From NCBI RefSeq assembly GCF_002836205.1, contig NZ_PJBE01000013.1:2790001-2854000 (forward strand): a stretch of 64,000 nt of DNA. Reading direction: 5' to 3'. Source of the DNA: Shewanella sp. Choline-02u-19 (GTDB lineage: Bacteria > Pseudomonadota > Gammaproteobacteria > Enterobacterales > Shewanellaceae). This document shows positions 51,876 to 60,403 of the stretch, piece by piece. The translations under genes and the position numbers were made by a program. The first letter of the stretch is position 1; each line of letters starts with the position of its first letter. The notes beneath the pieces were generated by a model. That model was not told where the DNA came from. It did not search any database and saw only the letters and a list, made by a program, of their open reading frames with translations.

Positions 51876-53078
51876 TTACTTATCAAAGCTAGTCGAACCG
51901 ATTTTATGAATGGCTAAATCGGCGCCGATATATTCATCTTCCTGGCTTAAACGTAAGCTTGATATCTTATTGATGATGCCATAAATAATCACGCCGCCAA
52001 TTAAGGCAAAAGCAATACCGGTCACTGTGCCCACTAACTGCGACATAAAGCTAACACCACCGAGACCGCCAAAACTTTGTTGACCAAATATACCTGCAGC
52101 AATACCGCCCCAAACACCGCATAAACCGTGTAATGGCCACACGCCTAATACATCATCAATTTTAGTGCTACGCTGCAATTTAGTGAACACCATGACAAAC
52201 AAGCCGCCGGCAACACCACCCACAACAAATGCACCGATAGGGTGCATTAAGTCTGAACCTGCACACACAGCGACTAAGCCTGCTAATGGGCCGTTATGAA
52301 TAAATCCAGGGTCATTCTTGCCGACAATAAGCGCAATAATAGTTCCGCCCACCATCGCCATTAAGCTGTTGAGTGCCACCAGTCCGCTAACACCATCAAG
52401 GGTTTGCGCTGACATCACGTTAAAGCCAAACCAGCCGACGATTAATATCCATGAACCTAATGCTAGAAAAGGAATACTTGAAGGTGCAAAGGCAACGCCC
52501 GGTTTGCGGCCGCCGCGAACACCTAAAAAGTAAATCGCCACCAGTGCTAACCAGCCACCCATCGCATGGACAACAACGGAACCGGCAAAGTCGTGGAATT
52601 CAGCCCCGAAAGTGCTCGCTAACCAAGATTGGTAGCCAAAATTACCATTCCAAATCATACCTTCAAACAACGGGTACACGAACGCGACGATAAGCGCTGA
52701 AGCAAATAAGAAAGGACGAAAGCTACCACGTTCAGCAATACCACCTGACACAATGGCAGGAATGGCCGCGGCGAAGGTTAGCAGGAAGAAAAACTTCACT
52801 AAATCATAGCCATTATTAGCCGCTAAGGTATCAGCACTCACAAAGAAATGGCTACCGTAAGCGATTTGATAACCAATCACAAAGTAGGCTACGGCTGAAA
52901 AAGAGAAATCAGTTAATATTTTCACTAAGGCGTTAACTTGGTTTTTATGTCGAACCGTGCCGACCTCTAAAAAAGCAAAACCGGCGTGCATGGCTAGCAC
53001 CATGATTGCACCAAGTAGGATAAATAGCGTATCTGCGCCCTGCGCTATCACCCCAATAGCATCACTAATATTGTCCAT
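51876..53078 (-). CDS. amt: Ammonium transporter Amt
   Basis: 400 residues and about eleven membrane segments. Family blocks include FAFLEVGTVRHKNQVNALVKI, VVVHAMGGWLALVA (pore His), GWFGFNVMSA and DVLGVWPLHGLCGVWGGIAAGIFG (second pore His). It conducts ammonium across the inner membrane. A PII gene (glnK) usually sits next to amt but is absent here. GGAGAG precedes the ATG. Upstream TTGGTGCAA repeats may be NtrC half-sites. Confidence 0.93.
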   Translation of the reverse strand: MDNISDAIGVIAQGADTLFILLGAIMVLAMHAGFAFLEVGTVRHKNQVNALVKILTDFSFSAVAYFVIGYQIAYGSHFFVSADTLAANNGYDLVKFFFLLTFAAAIPAIVSGGIAERGSFRPFLFASALIVAFVYPLFEGMIWNGNFGYQSWLASTFGAEFHDFAGSVVVHAMGGWLALVAIYFLGVRGGRKPGVAFAPSSIPFLALGSWILIVGWFGFNVMSAQTLDGVSGLVALNSLMAMVGGTIIALIVGKNDPGFIHNGPLAGLVAVCAGSDLMHPIGAFVVGGVAGGLFVMVFTKLQRSTKIDDVLGVWPLHGLCGVWGGIAAGIFGQQSFGGLGGVSFMSQLVGTVTGIAFALIGGVIIYGIINKISSLRLSQEDEYIGADLAIHKIGSTSFDK

Positions 53079-53544
53079 TGCTGCTCTCCAAAGCTATTCT
53101 CTTTTTAATTTCATAGACTTAAGAGAGCAAAAACTATTCCCACTTTACAAAACCGTGACATCAATTAATTTCATTATTGGTGCAACAGGGTAAAAGTAGC
53201 GTACTAACAGACAGTTCCGTGAACCATTAAGGTGCAAGATGTGCGCTTTATTAGCGTGTAAGGGGTATTTTATTGACAGCCAAAAATAGAACTTTGTTTC
53301 AATTTGGTGCAATAACGAATCAAGACAGTGCAATAAACAACCATTAATCATCTCAGGTTAAATTCATTTATCGCTCATTTAGGCCTAGCGTCAGCTGCAA
53401 AAGTCATCAAGATTGGCCGAGTAATCTACGCCATCCTATTTTAGAGCCGGAGATGCGATTTAAACCGATAAATCTCCCCCCAGAGCCAACGATTAAAACC
53501 GCAATGGTATATGACCGATAACTCCCAACGCCATAGCGCAAACC
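53079..53544. promoter_or_regulatory. Upstream region of amt with repeated GGTGCAA half-sites
   Basis: TTGGTGCAA occurs at 53177-53185 and 53304-53312, with AAGGTGCAA at 53229-53237 and a weaker AGTGCAA near 53327. GGTGCA is half of the NtrC-type box, so nitrogen control of amt is plausible. A clean sigma-54 -24/-12 pair was not found. No gene is seen in the rest of the gap. Confidence 0.4.
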
Positions 53545-54444
53545 TTACAATGGAATAGCTTCAATATAAGCTAAGCCATTCGCGATTTGTTCAACTTTAA
53601 TTGGCGTAAAACAAAGCGTTCGTTCCGCCGGTGAAGTCTCATCATGCCAAATAATCTCACTGGTTACTGTTATCTGTAGTACACCGCCTTGTTGCCAATC
53701 GCAAAATAATAGACTGGCAGTGGGGTTCTCAAGCAAATTACCTAACGTGTTAAAAAAGCCATTACCCACATAATCAGGTACCAGTAATTGTCCCGCCGCA
53801 TTAATCGATACAAAGCCTGCAGAGCCGCCACGGTGAGAGATATCGGCGCCGCGGTTATTGAGCCGTTCGCCATCGTTAAAGCTGCTGGCAATAAAGAAGG
53901 TGTCTGCCCCCGTAATGAGCTGTCGATCTGTTTCACTAAGCTGGGCACGGGTGTCAACGGCAAACTCACCATAATGGCGGTTGGCCGCGAATTTTTTTGG
54001 TTGAATGTATTTCGGGCAATTGCCGAAACTTTGTAGCACCTCAACTCGAATATATTTTTGAGTGACATCAGTAATGATACCGTTGATACGATTACGTCTT
54101 TTAGTATCAAACTGGATCCCAAGTAACCCAATACGGTCACCCACACTCAAGTTATCACCGATAACATCGCCTAGAGACTGCTGAGTGTTGATCACTAGCT
54201 CGACTTCAGAGGGCGATTGGATAAAACCTGGCGAACCAAATAGCACACTGGCACAAATGTCTGATTGATGATCGCTATAGCCGATAAAAATCATCGACTG
54301 AGATTGGTAAAAATCTCGATGCTGTTGCGGCATAAATTGCCGAATAAATTTAGGTCCCACAGCAGCCATACGTTTATCCGTTCCTGCCCGCTGCTGCACA
54401 GCGATCTCACCTTTATGCCAACTTGGCGCCAGTTCGTTATCCAT
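53545..54444 (-). CDS. Pyridoxamine 5'-phosphate oxidase-like FMN-binding protein
   Basis: 299 residues. A split-barrel FMN fold is suggested by ASVLFGSPGFIQSP, the tract RRRNRINGIITD, and QSFGNCPKYIQPKKF in the middle, followed by a second barrel-like half (DTFFIASSFNDG, RGGSAGFVSINA). This is the layout of the two-domain PNPOx-like flavin reductase family. Substrate unknown. It follows the VOC gene by only nine bases and shares its TetR-type control region. ATG with AAGGAG. Confidence 0.8.
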   Translation of the reverse strand: MDNELAPSWHKGEIAVQQRAGTDKRMAAVGPKFIRQFMPQQHRDFYQSQSMIFIGYSDHQSDICASVLFGSPGFIQSPSEVELVINTQQSLGDVIGDNLSVGDRIGLLGIQFDTKRRNRINGIITDVTQKYIRVEVLQSFGNCPKYIQPKKFAANRHYGEFAVDTRAQLSETDRQLITGADTFFIASSFNDGERLNNRGADISHRGGSAGFVSINAAGQLLVPDYVGNGFFNTLGNLLENPTASLLFCDWQQGGVLQITVTSEIIWHDETSPAERTLCFTPIKVEQIANGLAYIEAIPL

Positions 54445-54453
54445 ATTAGCTCC

Positions 54454-54888
54454 TTAAGCACTGATTAATTCAAGTCTAATACCACCGGGGATCAGGCACA
54501 TCATGTGTTTAAAAGGTAGTTGCCCTAATGGCTCTGGCGCAAACTCAATCTCCACATCATCAAGAACTGCTAGCTGCAGATGCAAGCGTTCTAGCTCCTC
54601 GATATTAGCGACCTTAAGGGCAAAGTGATGCAGACCAACATTGTTTTTACGATCAAAGGTCGTCATATTTTCGACCGAGCTAATCTGCCACAGCGTCAAC
54701 ATAACAGTACCGTCAGAAATAAAAATGGAAGGATAGTCAGCATTTCCGCCTATTTGAGTAAAGCCCAACTGCTCAATAAAAAAGGCTGCTGTTTGCTTGA
54801 TATCTGGCACGCTGAGACCGAGGTGATGGATCCCTAACGTACTAATGGACTCTGCTTTGGTGGCTGTATCTGTTGTTGTGCTGCACAT
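54454..54888 (-). CDS. VOC-family protein (glyoxalase/dioxygenase fold)
   Basis: 144 residues. The LGIHHLGLSVPDIKQTAAFF opening and VGLHHFALKVANIEELERLH repeat are the two beta-alpha-beta-beta-beta units of a vicinal oxygen chelate protein. His residues (near 21 and 86) and a C-terminal Glu (GIRLELIS) form a metal site. It could be a lyase, dioxygenase or resistance protein. First gene of a two-gene operon with the FMN protein. Confidence 0.85.
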   Translation of the reverse strand: MCSTTTDTATKAESISTLGIHHLGLSVPDIKQTAAFFIEQLGFTQIGGNADYPSIFISDGTVMLTLWQISSVENMTTFDRKNNVGLHHFALKVANIEELERLHLQLAVLDDVEIEFAPEPLGQLPFKHMMCLIPGGIRLELISA

Positions 54889-54924
54889 AGTAAATTACCT
54901 TTTTTTGTATTGTTGGAACAAAGG

Positions 54925-54968
54925 GTGAACAAGTCTGTACACCACTATAGGTGAACAGACTTGTTTAC
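54925..54968 (+). promoter_or_regulatory. Pair of 18-base TetR-type operators
   Basis: GTGAACAAGTCTGTACAC (54925-54942) and GTGAACAGACTTGTTTAC (54951-54968) are each near-palindromes of GTGAACA-N4-TGTTCAC type. Their four-base centres (AGTC and GACT) are mirror images, so the pair also forms one larger inverted repeat. They lie between the VOC gene and the TetR gene and can govern both. Confidence 0.8.
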
Positions 54969-55019
54969 GTCAAGTTGAAAGTTGCTATAATGTCAAAACA
55001 GCAGCCAAGGTAATCAACA

Positions 55020-55553
55020 ATGCAACCAAGAAAACAACACTTAATCGACACCGCATTAGCGCTATTTAATGAGCACGGATATCACGCTACTGGCATTGAT
55101 TTAATTTTGGCGCAATCAGGGGTGTCAAAAGCGACCTTGTATAAACATTTTCGCAGCAAAGATGAGTTGATTTTGACCGTGTTGCAACAGCGTCATGAGC
55201 AGGTATTAGCCATGCTTAACAGTAAGGTTGAACAAGCAACAATCGCAGGTAAGTCTGGCGTATTAGCCATATTTGATGCGCTACATGAATGGTTTAATAG
55301 CGACACATTCTTTGGCTGTAATTTTATTAATGCCAGTGCTGAATATGCTAAAGCGGATAATTTAATACACCTGTTTTCCGCCAAGCATAAGCAGAGAATA
55401 GTCGACTTAATCGCCGCGAATTTGCCAGAAGATGAAGCGGAAACGGCGATTCAAATAGGTTTACTAACAGAAGGGGCTATTGTGATGGCGCATACTAGCG
55501 GTAATAAGAACGCCGCGATGATAGCCAAAAGCATAGCGGTAAAACTCATTTAG
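55020..55553 (+). CDS. TetR-family regulator
   Basis: 177 residues. Helix-turn-helix at about 8-52 (ALFNEHGYHATGIDLILAQSGVSKATLYKHFRSKDEL). The C-terminal domain has a single Cys near 99 (FFGCNFINA), as in the YxaF/LmrA-like group. Divergent from the VOC/FMN operon with two operators between, so probably its repressor and autorepressor. Confidence 0.9.
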   Translation: MQPRKQHLIDTALALFNEHGYHATGIDLILAQSGVSKATLYKHFRSKDELILTVLQQRHEQVLAMLNSKVEQATIAGKSGVLAIFDALHEWFNSDTFFGCNFINASAEYAKADNLIHLFSAKHKQRIVDLIAANLPEDEAETAIQIGLLTEGAIVMAHTSGNKNAAMIAKSIAVKLI

Positions 55554-55670
55554 CTTAAATAGCCAATGAATTAACTTTCTAGCGCCCAGTAAAAAGCGAA
55601 CCTATCAGTTCGCTCTTTAAACAACAATCTTGGGTGGCTATGTTATTCAAGCCACTCTAACAAAGGCTTA

Positions 55671-56756
55671 TCAGCTGATTAACTGTTCAGGACATTGATA
55701 ACTAATGTGTTGATGGAACCGTACTATGAGTTCTTGACGTGATTTATCTAACGCCAATTCAGCCGCAAAGTTCTTTAGCGCTTCTTCAACCCGATTCAAA
55801 TAACGGCCAAGCCCACCATCTTTAGAGTCTTTCACTCCTGCCGCAATAGTAAAGCTAACCATTTCAACTAAGTGGTCACCCTGCCAATGACGAATAAATT
55901 GTTGCTCTTCAACATTGGGGTCAAAGCCGAGCATTTGTACTTCGTCGGTACCATCAACTTGATCGTATTTACTGTTGCGTACTAGTGGTGTGAGTCCATT
56001 AGCCACCATCGCAATTCGATTGAGCTGTTTGGCTGATGTTGCTTGGATAAAGGCATCTTCTAGCTTTTGATACAGTGGTGTAAAGTCATTTGCATCTGCT
56101 GGCAACATAGCTTGTTTAAGCATACGGCTTAAAGGTAGTTTTACCGTGACATAGCATAATGAACCGTGATCGGCAGGCAGCGGACAGTGTCTGGCTTTAT
56201 ATCTGTCGCTAATTGAGCGCAGTTTATATCCATAACTCTCTTTACTGCCCTTAGCTTTGGCAAACAGATCATAAGATAAATGTTGATGATCGCGGACTTT
56301 AATGGTGAGATCTTTTTCTGGCAATTGAGGCATCAATTTTGCGATAAAAGACTGCACCTTTAGATGAAGGTTAGCCGAATTACTGCGAATATCTTCACCC
56401 GTCGCTAAAAATACAATCCTGATTTTACGTGCGCGATAGTCGTCCTGACTATGCAGACTTTGTGCTTCATGATACTCAGGATTATAGAAAAATATGATCT
56501 GCTCTGCGGTTGGAAAGCAATACGCTTCGGTGTGAAAACGCACCACGGGTAACTTATCATTAGTGATCACATGAATGTTATATAACTCTTCTTGCTCAGC
56601 AAGATTAAAAATGGCGCGACTAAGCGTCTTATAACACGTTTTGTAATCGGGGTAATGGGCCAACAAAGCATCCGTTACTTTGATTTCTGCAGTGATGTAT
56701 TGATTGCTTCGAACATCCTTGGGTATGTACACTTTTTGCTGATGGCTAAGGGACAT
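55671..56756 (-). CDS. DUF3083-like conserved protein
   Basis: 361 residues, soluble, no signal peptide. I recall the pattern (HQQKVYIPKDVRSNQYITAEIKV at the start; SYDLFAKAKGSKESYGYKLRSISDRYKARHCPLP in the middle) as the Shewanella-type DUF3083 family, but this is from memory. No catalytic motif is evident. Charged throughout and probably cytoplasmic. AAAGGAG precedes the ATG. Stands between the TetR module and the nor locus. Confidence 0.72.
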   Translation of the reverse strand: MSLSHQQKVYIPKDVRSNQYITAEIKVTDALLAHYPDYKTCYKTLSRAIFNLAEQEELYNIHVITNDKLPVVRFHTEAYCFPTAEQIIFFYNPEYHEAQSLHSQDDYRARKIRIVFLATGEDIRSNSANLHLKVQSFIAKLMPQLPEKDLTIKVRDHQHLSYDLFAKAKGSKESYGYKLRSISDRYKARHCPLPADHGSLCYVTVKLPLSRMLKQAMLPADANDFTPLYQKLEDAFIQATSAKQLNRIAMVANGLTPLVRNSKYDQVDGTDEVQMLGFDPNVEEQQFIRHWQGDHLVEMVSFTIAAGVKDSKDGGLGRYLNRVEEALKNFAAELALDKSRQELIVRFHQHISYQCPEQLIS

Positions 56757-57110
56757 ATATACTCCTTTGATAAGTTAACCATGTTTAGCTTGGCGCCAAT
56801 GGTAGCGATAAACGCTGACGATAACCCTGCGGTAAGACACGCTTTTACCTGCTGGCAACATAATACCCGTCGAATATGATTTATTTCTTAAAATCAAAAT
56901 GTAAATGCTCAATGTAGGGATAAAAGTAACCATCATGGCTAGCCATGTCGTTTTTAGAACCTCGATTTATATCCATGTTATTCGACTCACTCGCCGCACA
57001 TTAGCAAGCCTGTGTATCAACAGAACCGCCCCAGTCTGTTTTGCATTATTCAACTAAACTAAGGTAAACAAATAAGAATTGGTCAAAAGGGCTTTTGATG
57101 ATCAGTACCG
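56757..57110. promoter_or_regulatory. Divergent gap with palindrome before the first norE-like gene
   Basis: No gene seen. TCAAAAG-GG-CTTTTGA (57083-57098) is a perfect seven-base palindrome ending 12 bases before the norE-like start, well placed for an operator. The cognate regulator is unknown. Confidence 0.45.
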
Positions 57111-57728
57111 ATGAATAGTGAGCCCCCAAAAGCGCCTTTGGGTATTTTTCCAAGTTCATGGAGTGAACAACGGGCGGGTCGAATTCCGGGCCATATTCCG
57201 ATATGGGTGGGGATCCTGTCTGAATTAACCGAATTTGGCATTTTCTTTGTCGCCTATTTTATTGCCAAATACAACTACCCAGAAGCCTTTTCCCAAGGTC
57301 CCCAAAGTGTAAGTACTCTCGCTGGGGTGACTAACACATTGATACTACTTTCCAGTAGTTACTTTATCGCAAAAGCCATGATCAATATAAGGCTAGACAA
57401 TCGAGCCAAGTGTGAAGTCTATCTGTGGCTCACTCTGGCTTGTGGTTGTTTGTACCTATTGGTGAAGACGGGCGAATTCTATTGGAATCATCAACAGGGC
57501 TTTCGCACCAGTAGCAGTCAGTTTTTTACCGTCTATTACTATATGACTTTTAATCATTTTCTCCATGTGGGTTGGGCGGCATGCGCAGTGTTGTGGGTTA
57601 TTTTTCGTTTGCGTCGAGGGGCCTACTCAGCGAAACAGCATTCAGGTCTAGAAGCATTAGCCATGTACTGGCACATGATTGATTTGATGTGGATCCTTAT
57701 TTTTCCACTCTTGTATGTTCTAAGGTAG
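57111..57728 (+). CDS. norE: NorE-like heme-copper oxidase subunit III family protein, copy 1
   Basis: 205 residues with five membrane segments. VGILSELTEFGIFFVAYFIAKYNYP and the C-terminal GLEALAMYWHMIDLMWILIFPLLYV are hallmark blocks of the cytochrome c oxidase subunit III family, and the short length fits NorE. NorE assists NO reductase activity but is not part of the NorCB core. It is followed four bases later by a NorF-like gene. The ATG lacks a strong ribosome site. A second, divergent copy lies at 58945. Confidence 0.87.
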   Translation: MNSEPPKAPLGIFPSSWSEQRAGRIPGHIPIWVGILSELTEFGIFFVAYFIAKYNYPEAFSQGPQSVSTLAGVTNTLILLSSSYFIAKAMINIRLDNRAKCEVYLWLTLACGCLYLLVKTGEFYWNHQQGFRTSSSQFFTVYYYMTFNHFLHVGWAACAVLWVIFRLRRGAYSAKQHSGLEALAMYWHMIDLMWILIFPLLYVLR

Positions 57729-57731
57729 GCC

Positions 57732-57989
57732 ATGATGAAATCTTTTGGAAAAATGGAGTATTGCTGGTGGACCCTGATTGGAATAACGCTATTCAATACG
57801 TTTTTGGGTGAACAATTCAGTTCTTCAGCGTTGGTTAGCATCTTGGTGGCATTAACCGTGATGTGTAAGGGGTTAATGATCATCGATCATTTCATGGAGT
57901 TACGCCATGCCCATCGTTACTTGCGATTAATGATGCGTGTTTACCTTATTTTTTTCCCATCCTTAATTGTCGTAACGACCTTTTTATGA
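57732..57989 (+). CDS. norF: NorF-like small membrane protein, copy 1
   Basis: 85 residues with three hydrophobic segments. Resembles the short COX4-type/NorF proteins: a middle VMCKGLMIIDHFMELRHA block matches VKGLLIVDVYMELKQA in the second copy. Starts four bases after the norE-like stop, so translationally linked. Role in NO reduction is accessory and poorly defined. Confidence 0.78.
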   Translation: MMKSFGKMEYCWWTLIGITLFNTFLGEQFSSSALVSILVALTVMCKGLMIIDHFMELRHAHRYLRLMMRVYLIFFPSLIVVTTFL

Positions 57990-58058
57990 GCCACCTATCT
58001 TATGGAATAATTATAAACTCGCTTTCTAAGGAACCAGCCGAGCTGTTTTTCTGCTAAA

Positions 58059-58071
58059 CATTTGATAAATG
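58059..58071 (+). promoter_or_regulatory. Palindrome in the presumed norQ promoter
   Basis: CATTT-GAT-AAATG is a perfect 13-base interrupted palindrome. TATATT just after it could be a -10 element, placing the palindrome between -35 and -10, as for a repressor such as NsrR. Half-sites only loosely resemble NsrR. Confidence 0.4.
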
Positions 58072-58122
58072 CTATATTTAAATAGATTTATTTTTGAGTA
58101 GTATCGAATGTTAGGGACCAAT

Positions 58123-58932
58123 ATGACCTTTTCAACTACCACAGCTATTGCTATTAAAGACCCGATATTCTATCAGCAGCAAGACAAGGAAATACAGCTC
58201 TTCGAGTACGCGTATTCTCATCAACTGCCATTGCTCATTAAAGGGCCAACTGGCTGTGGTAAAACACGTTTTGTCGCTCATATGGCGGAGAAACTTGGCA
58301 GACCTTTATACACTGTGGCATGTCATGATGACTTAACCGCCGCTGATTTAGTTGGACGCCATTTGATTGGTCCAAATGGGACTTATTGGCAGGACGGACC
58401 GCTAACAAGGGCAGTAAGAGAAGGCGGTATTTGTTATCTCGATGAAATCGTCGAGGCGCGTAAAGATACCACTGTGGTACTGCATCCTCTGGCTGATGAT
58501 CGTCGCATATTACCCATCGAACGCACCGGAGAAGAACTCGCTGCAGCGCCAGGTTTTATGCTGGTGGTGTCTTATAATCCTGGTTACCAAAATATTCTAA
58601 AAGGAATGAAAGCGAGTACTCGGCAACGGTTTGTCGCATTGCGTCTTGGCTATCCCGATCCTTTGCTTGAGAGCCAAATATTGATGACAGAATGTCAAAT
58701 AGAGCAAGACTTAGCGGTTAAGCTGATTGAATTAGCAGGCTCACTGCGCAGACTGGACTGTGACTTAGATGAGGTGGCTTCTACCCGCTTGTTAATTTAT
58801 GCGGCGCGAATGATATCCAGTGGTATGTCGCCGTTAGCCGCATGTCGCAGCTGCCTAGCGGAGCCCTTATCTGATGATATTAGTACTGTCGAAGCGCTCA
58901 TGGATGTCGCGCGCCTGTACTTCGACTGTTAA
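58123..58932 (+). CDS. norQ: NorQ/CbbQ-family AAA+ ATPase
   Basis: About 269 residues of the MoxR/NorQ type. Walker A GPTGCGKTR near residue 41-49; DLTAADLVGRHLIGPNGTYWQDGPLTRAVREGG leads to Walker B CYLDEIVEARKD; VSYNPGYQ is sensor 1. NorQ works with the VWA protein NorD to insert the non-heme iron into NorB. ATG 58123 has AGGGA five bases before it; ATG 58108 lacks one. Unusually, it lies between two norE/norF-like pairs on the opposite strand to norB and norD. Confidence 0.93.
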   Translation: MTFSTTTAIAIKDPIFYQQQDKEIQLFEYAYSHQLPLLIKGPTGCGKTRFVAHMAEKLGRPLYTVACHDDLTAADLVGRHLIGPNGTYWQDGPLTRAVREGGICYLDEIVEARKDTTVVLHPLADDRRILPIERTGEELAAAPGFMLVVSYNPGYQNILKGMKASTRQRFVALRLGYPDPLLESQILMTECQIEQDLAVKLIELAGSLRRLDCDLDEVASTRLLIYAARMISSGMSPLAACRSCLAEPLSDDISTVEALMDVARLYFDC

Positions 58933-58944
58933 TGCCCTCTAGCG

Positions 58945-59577
58945 ATGAAAAGTCATAACATGGTCAATACTGGATCCAATCAGGTACCGACTGCTGATGT
59001 CGCGAGTGTGGTATCAAGCCCACGGCCATATTTGCCAGGTGATTTAGCCATGTGGTTTTTTATATTGGCGGAACTGACAGTATTCGCTATTTTTATTATT
59101 GGATTTGCAGTCACACGGCAGTTGTATCCAGATATGTTTCAACAGGGACAAACCTACCTGCATCCCGTCGCAGGGGGGATTAACACCGTTGCATTAATCT
59201 CCAGCAGTTGCTTGGTCGCCTTAAGCTTAAATGCGGTAAAGCATTCTCGCCAAAATTATGCTGCTGCGCTATTGGGCGGGGCGTTACTCACAGCGAGTGT
59301 CTATTTAGCGGTGAAATCATGGGAATATAACGAGTTAATCCAACAAGGATTTGGTTTGTCGACCAATACCTATTTTACCTTGTATTTTTTTATCACAGCG
59401 TTTCATTTCATGCATGTCATTCTCGGGATGATCATCTTAGGATCCATGGCATTCAAAACCACAAAAGGAGCCTATCAGGGCAAGAGCCTTTCCGGTTTTG
59501 AGTCAGGTGCATGCTACTGGCATATGGTCGACCTCGTGTGGATCATTATTTTCCCACTGCTGTACGTCATTAACTAA
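58945..59577 (+). CDS. norE: NorE-like heme-copper oxidase subunit III family protein, copy 2
   Basis: 210 residues. After a variable 35-residue N-terminus come five membrane segments starting AMWFFILAELTVFAIFIIGF and ending SGFESGACYWHMVDLVWIIIFPLLYVIN, the same family blocks as the copy at 57111 but clearly diverged. Begins 12 bases after norQ, so in the same transcript. Its sequence (LAELTVF, GGINTVALISSS) looks closer to the canonical NorE than copy 1; this is a visual judgement. Confidence 0.88.
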   Translation: MKSHNMVNTGSNQVPTADVASVVSSPRPYLPGDLAMWFFILAELTVFAIFIIGFAVTRQLYPDMFQQGQTYLHPVAGGINTVALISSSCLVALSLNAVKHSRQNYAAALLGGALLTASVYLAVKSWEYNELIQQGFGLSTNTYFTLYFFITAFHFMHVILGMIILGSMAFKTTKGAYQGKSLSGFESGACYWHMVDLVWIIIFPLLYVIN

Positions 59578-59608
59578 TGATCACTAGGCTAATGCGAGGC
59601 TGCAAAAT

Positions 59609-59896
59609 ATGACCCATCATCAAGGCCTCATTCTCCGAGTTTATCTCTATCTGATTATCCTGACATCCGCTTCTGCTTATATGGGCAGTGTCGCGCTGGA
59701 CTCAAGTCATTCCTGGTTGCAGGGTATGGAAGAGGTTATTTTAGCCAGCATCATGCTGTTCACATTGGTAAAGGGACTACTGATCGTTGATGTCTATATG
59801 GAATTGAAACAGGCGCCGCCATTGTGGCGCAACTTACTGCGGGCCTATGTCATCTTACTGCCGATAACGATTGGCTTGATATACCTCTTATTTTAA
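59609..59896 (+). CDS. norF: NorF-like small membrane protein, copy 2
   Basis: 95 residues, three hydrophobic segments, with the shared LFTLVKGLLIVDVYMELKQAP block. It completes a second norE/norF pair. Spacing to the gene before is 31 bases. Convergent with the small membrane protein gene at 60008. Confidence 0.8.
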   Translation: MTHHQGLILRVYLYLIILTSASAYMGSVALDSSHSWLQGMEEVILASIMLFTLVKGLLIVDVYMELKQAPPLWRNLLRAYVILLPITIGLIYLLF

Positions 59897-60007
59897 GTGT
59901 TGTGCCGCCTACGTACAATTGAACAACTGATTAAGCACAAGGTTTAGTATATGACTTAATCCACCAAGTATTAGCCTCTATATCTGCTTTCGCTATGGTA
60001 TCAATAA

Positions 60008-60376
60008 CTACACTTGCTTGTAGCCCATTTTATTACCCGCCCACGCTCGCACTAACATCCATACGGAAATAAGAATAAATACCGCGTGCACTGAGATAAA
60101 ATAAGTAATGACAAATACCCAAGTCATTCCGGAATTTAAACCCCCAAATAATATTATCAGTGCACTCACGAGTATTAATGCCGTTGCGGCGGCTAAATTC
60201 AACTTAATGGCAAAATTGAGGTGATAAGTGGCAAAGGAATTGGCCGCAAAATTATTGATTTTGCTGAGCAACACAATAAACGATAGCAGCGGCAAAAAGG
60301 TGAGATTGAGTAGCGACCACAAGGCGATTGCAGACGCTTGTTTTATTTCTTTTTGATCGTATTTATTTATTTTCAT
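60008..60376 (-). CDS. Small three-segment membrane protein of the nor cluster
   Basis: About 122 residues (130 if started at ATG 60400). A charged N-terminus (KINKYDQKEIKQ) precedes hydrophobic segments at about 17-39, 58-82 and 90-115. The layout, with a conserved-looking NFAIKLNLAAATA turn, recalls DUF4870-type proteins, without proof. Last gene after norD and the DnrP-like gene on the minus strand, so probably co-transcribed with norCBD. AGG before ATG 60376 favours the shorter form. Confidence 0.62.
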   Translation of the reverse strand: MKINKYDQKEIKQASAIALWSLLNLTFLPLLSFIVLLSKINNFAANSFATYHLNFAIKLNLAAATALILVSALIILFGGLNSGMTWVFVITYFISVHAVFILISVWMLVRAWAGNKMGYKQV

Positions 60377-60403
60377 GTTTACATACCTGTCTGCTGACAT
60401 CCG

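Noticed and set aside
53101..53160. Sigma-54 promoter for amt on the minus strand (TGTCACG...TTGTA)
   Set aside because: Spacing between the GG and GC positions is one base short and the -12 element lacks GC.
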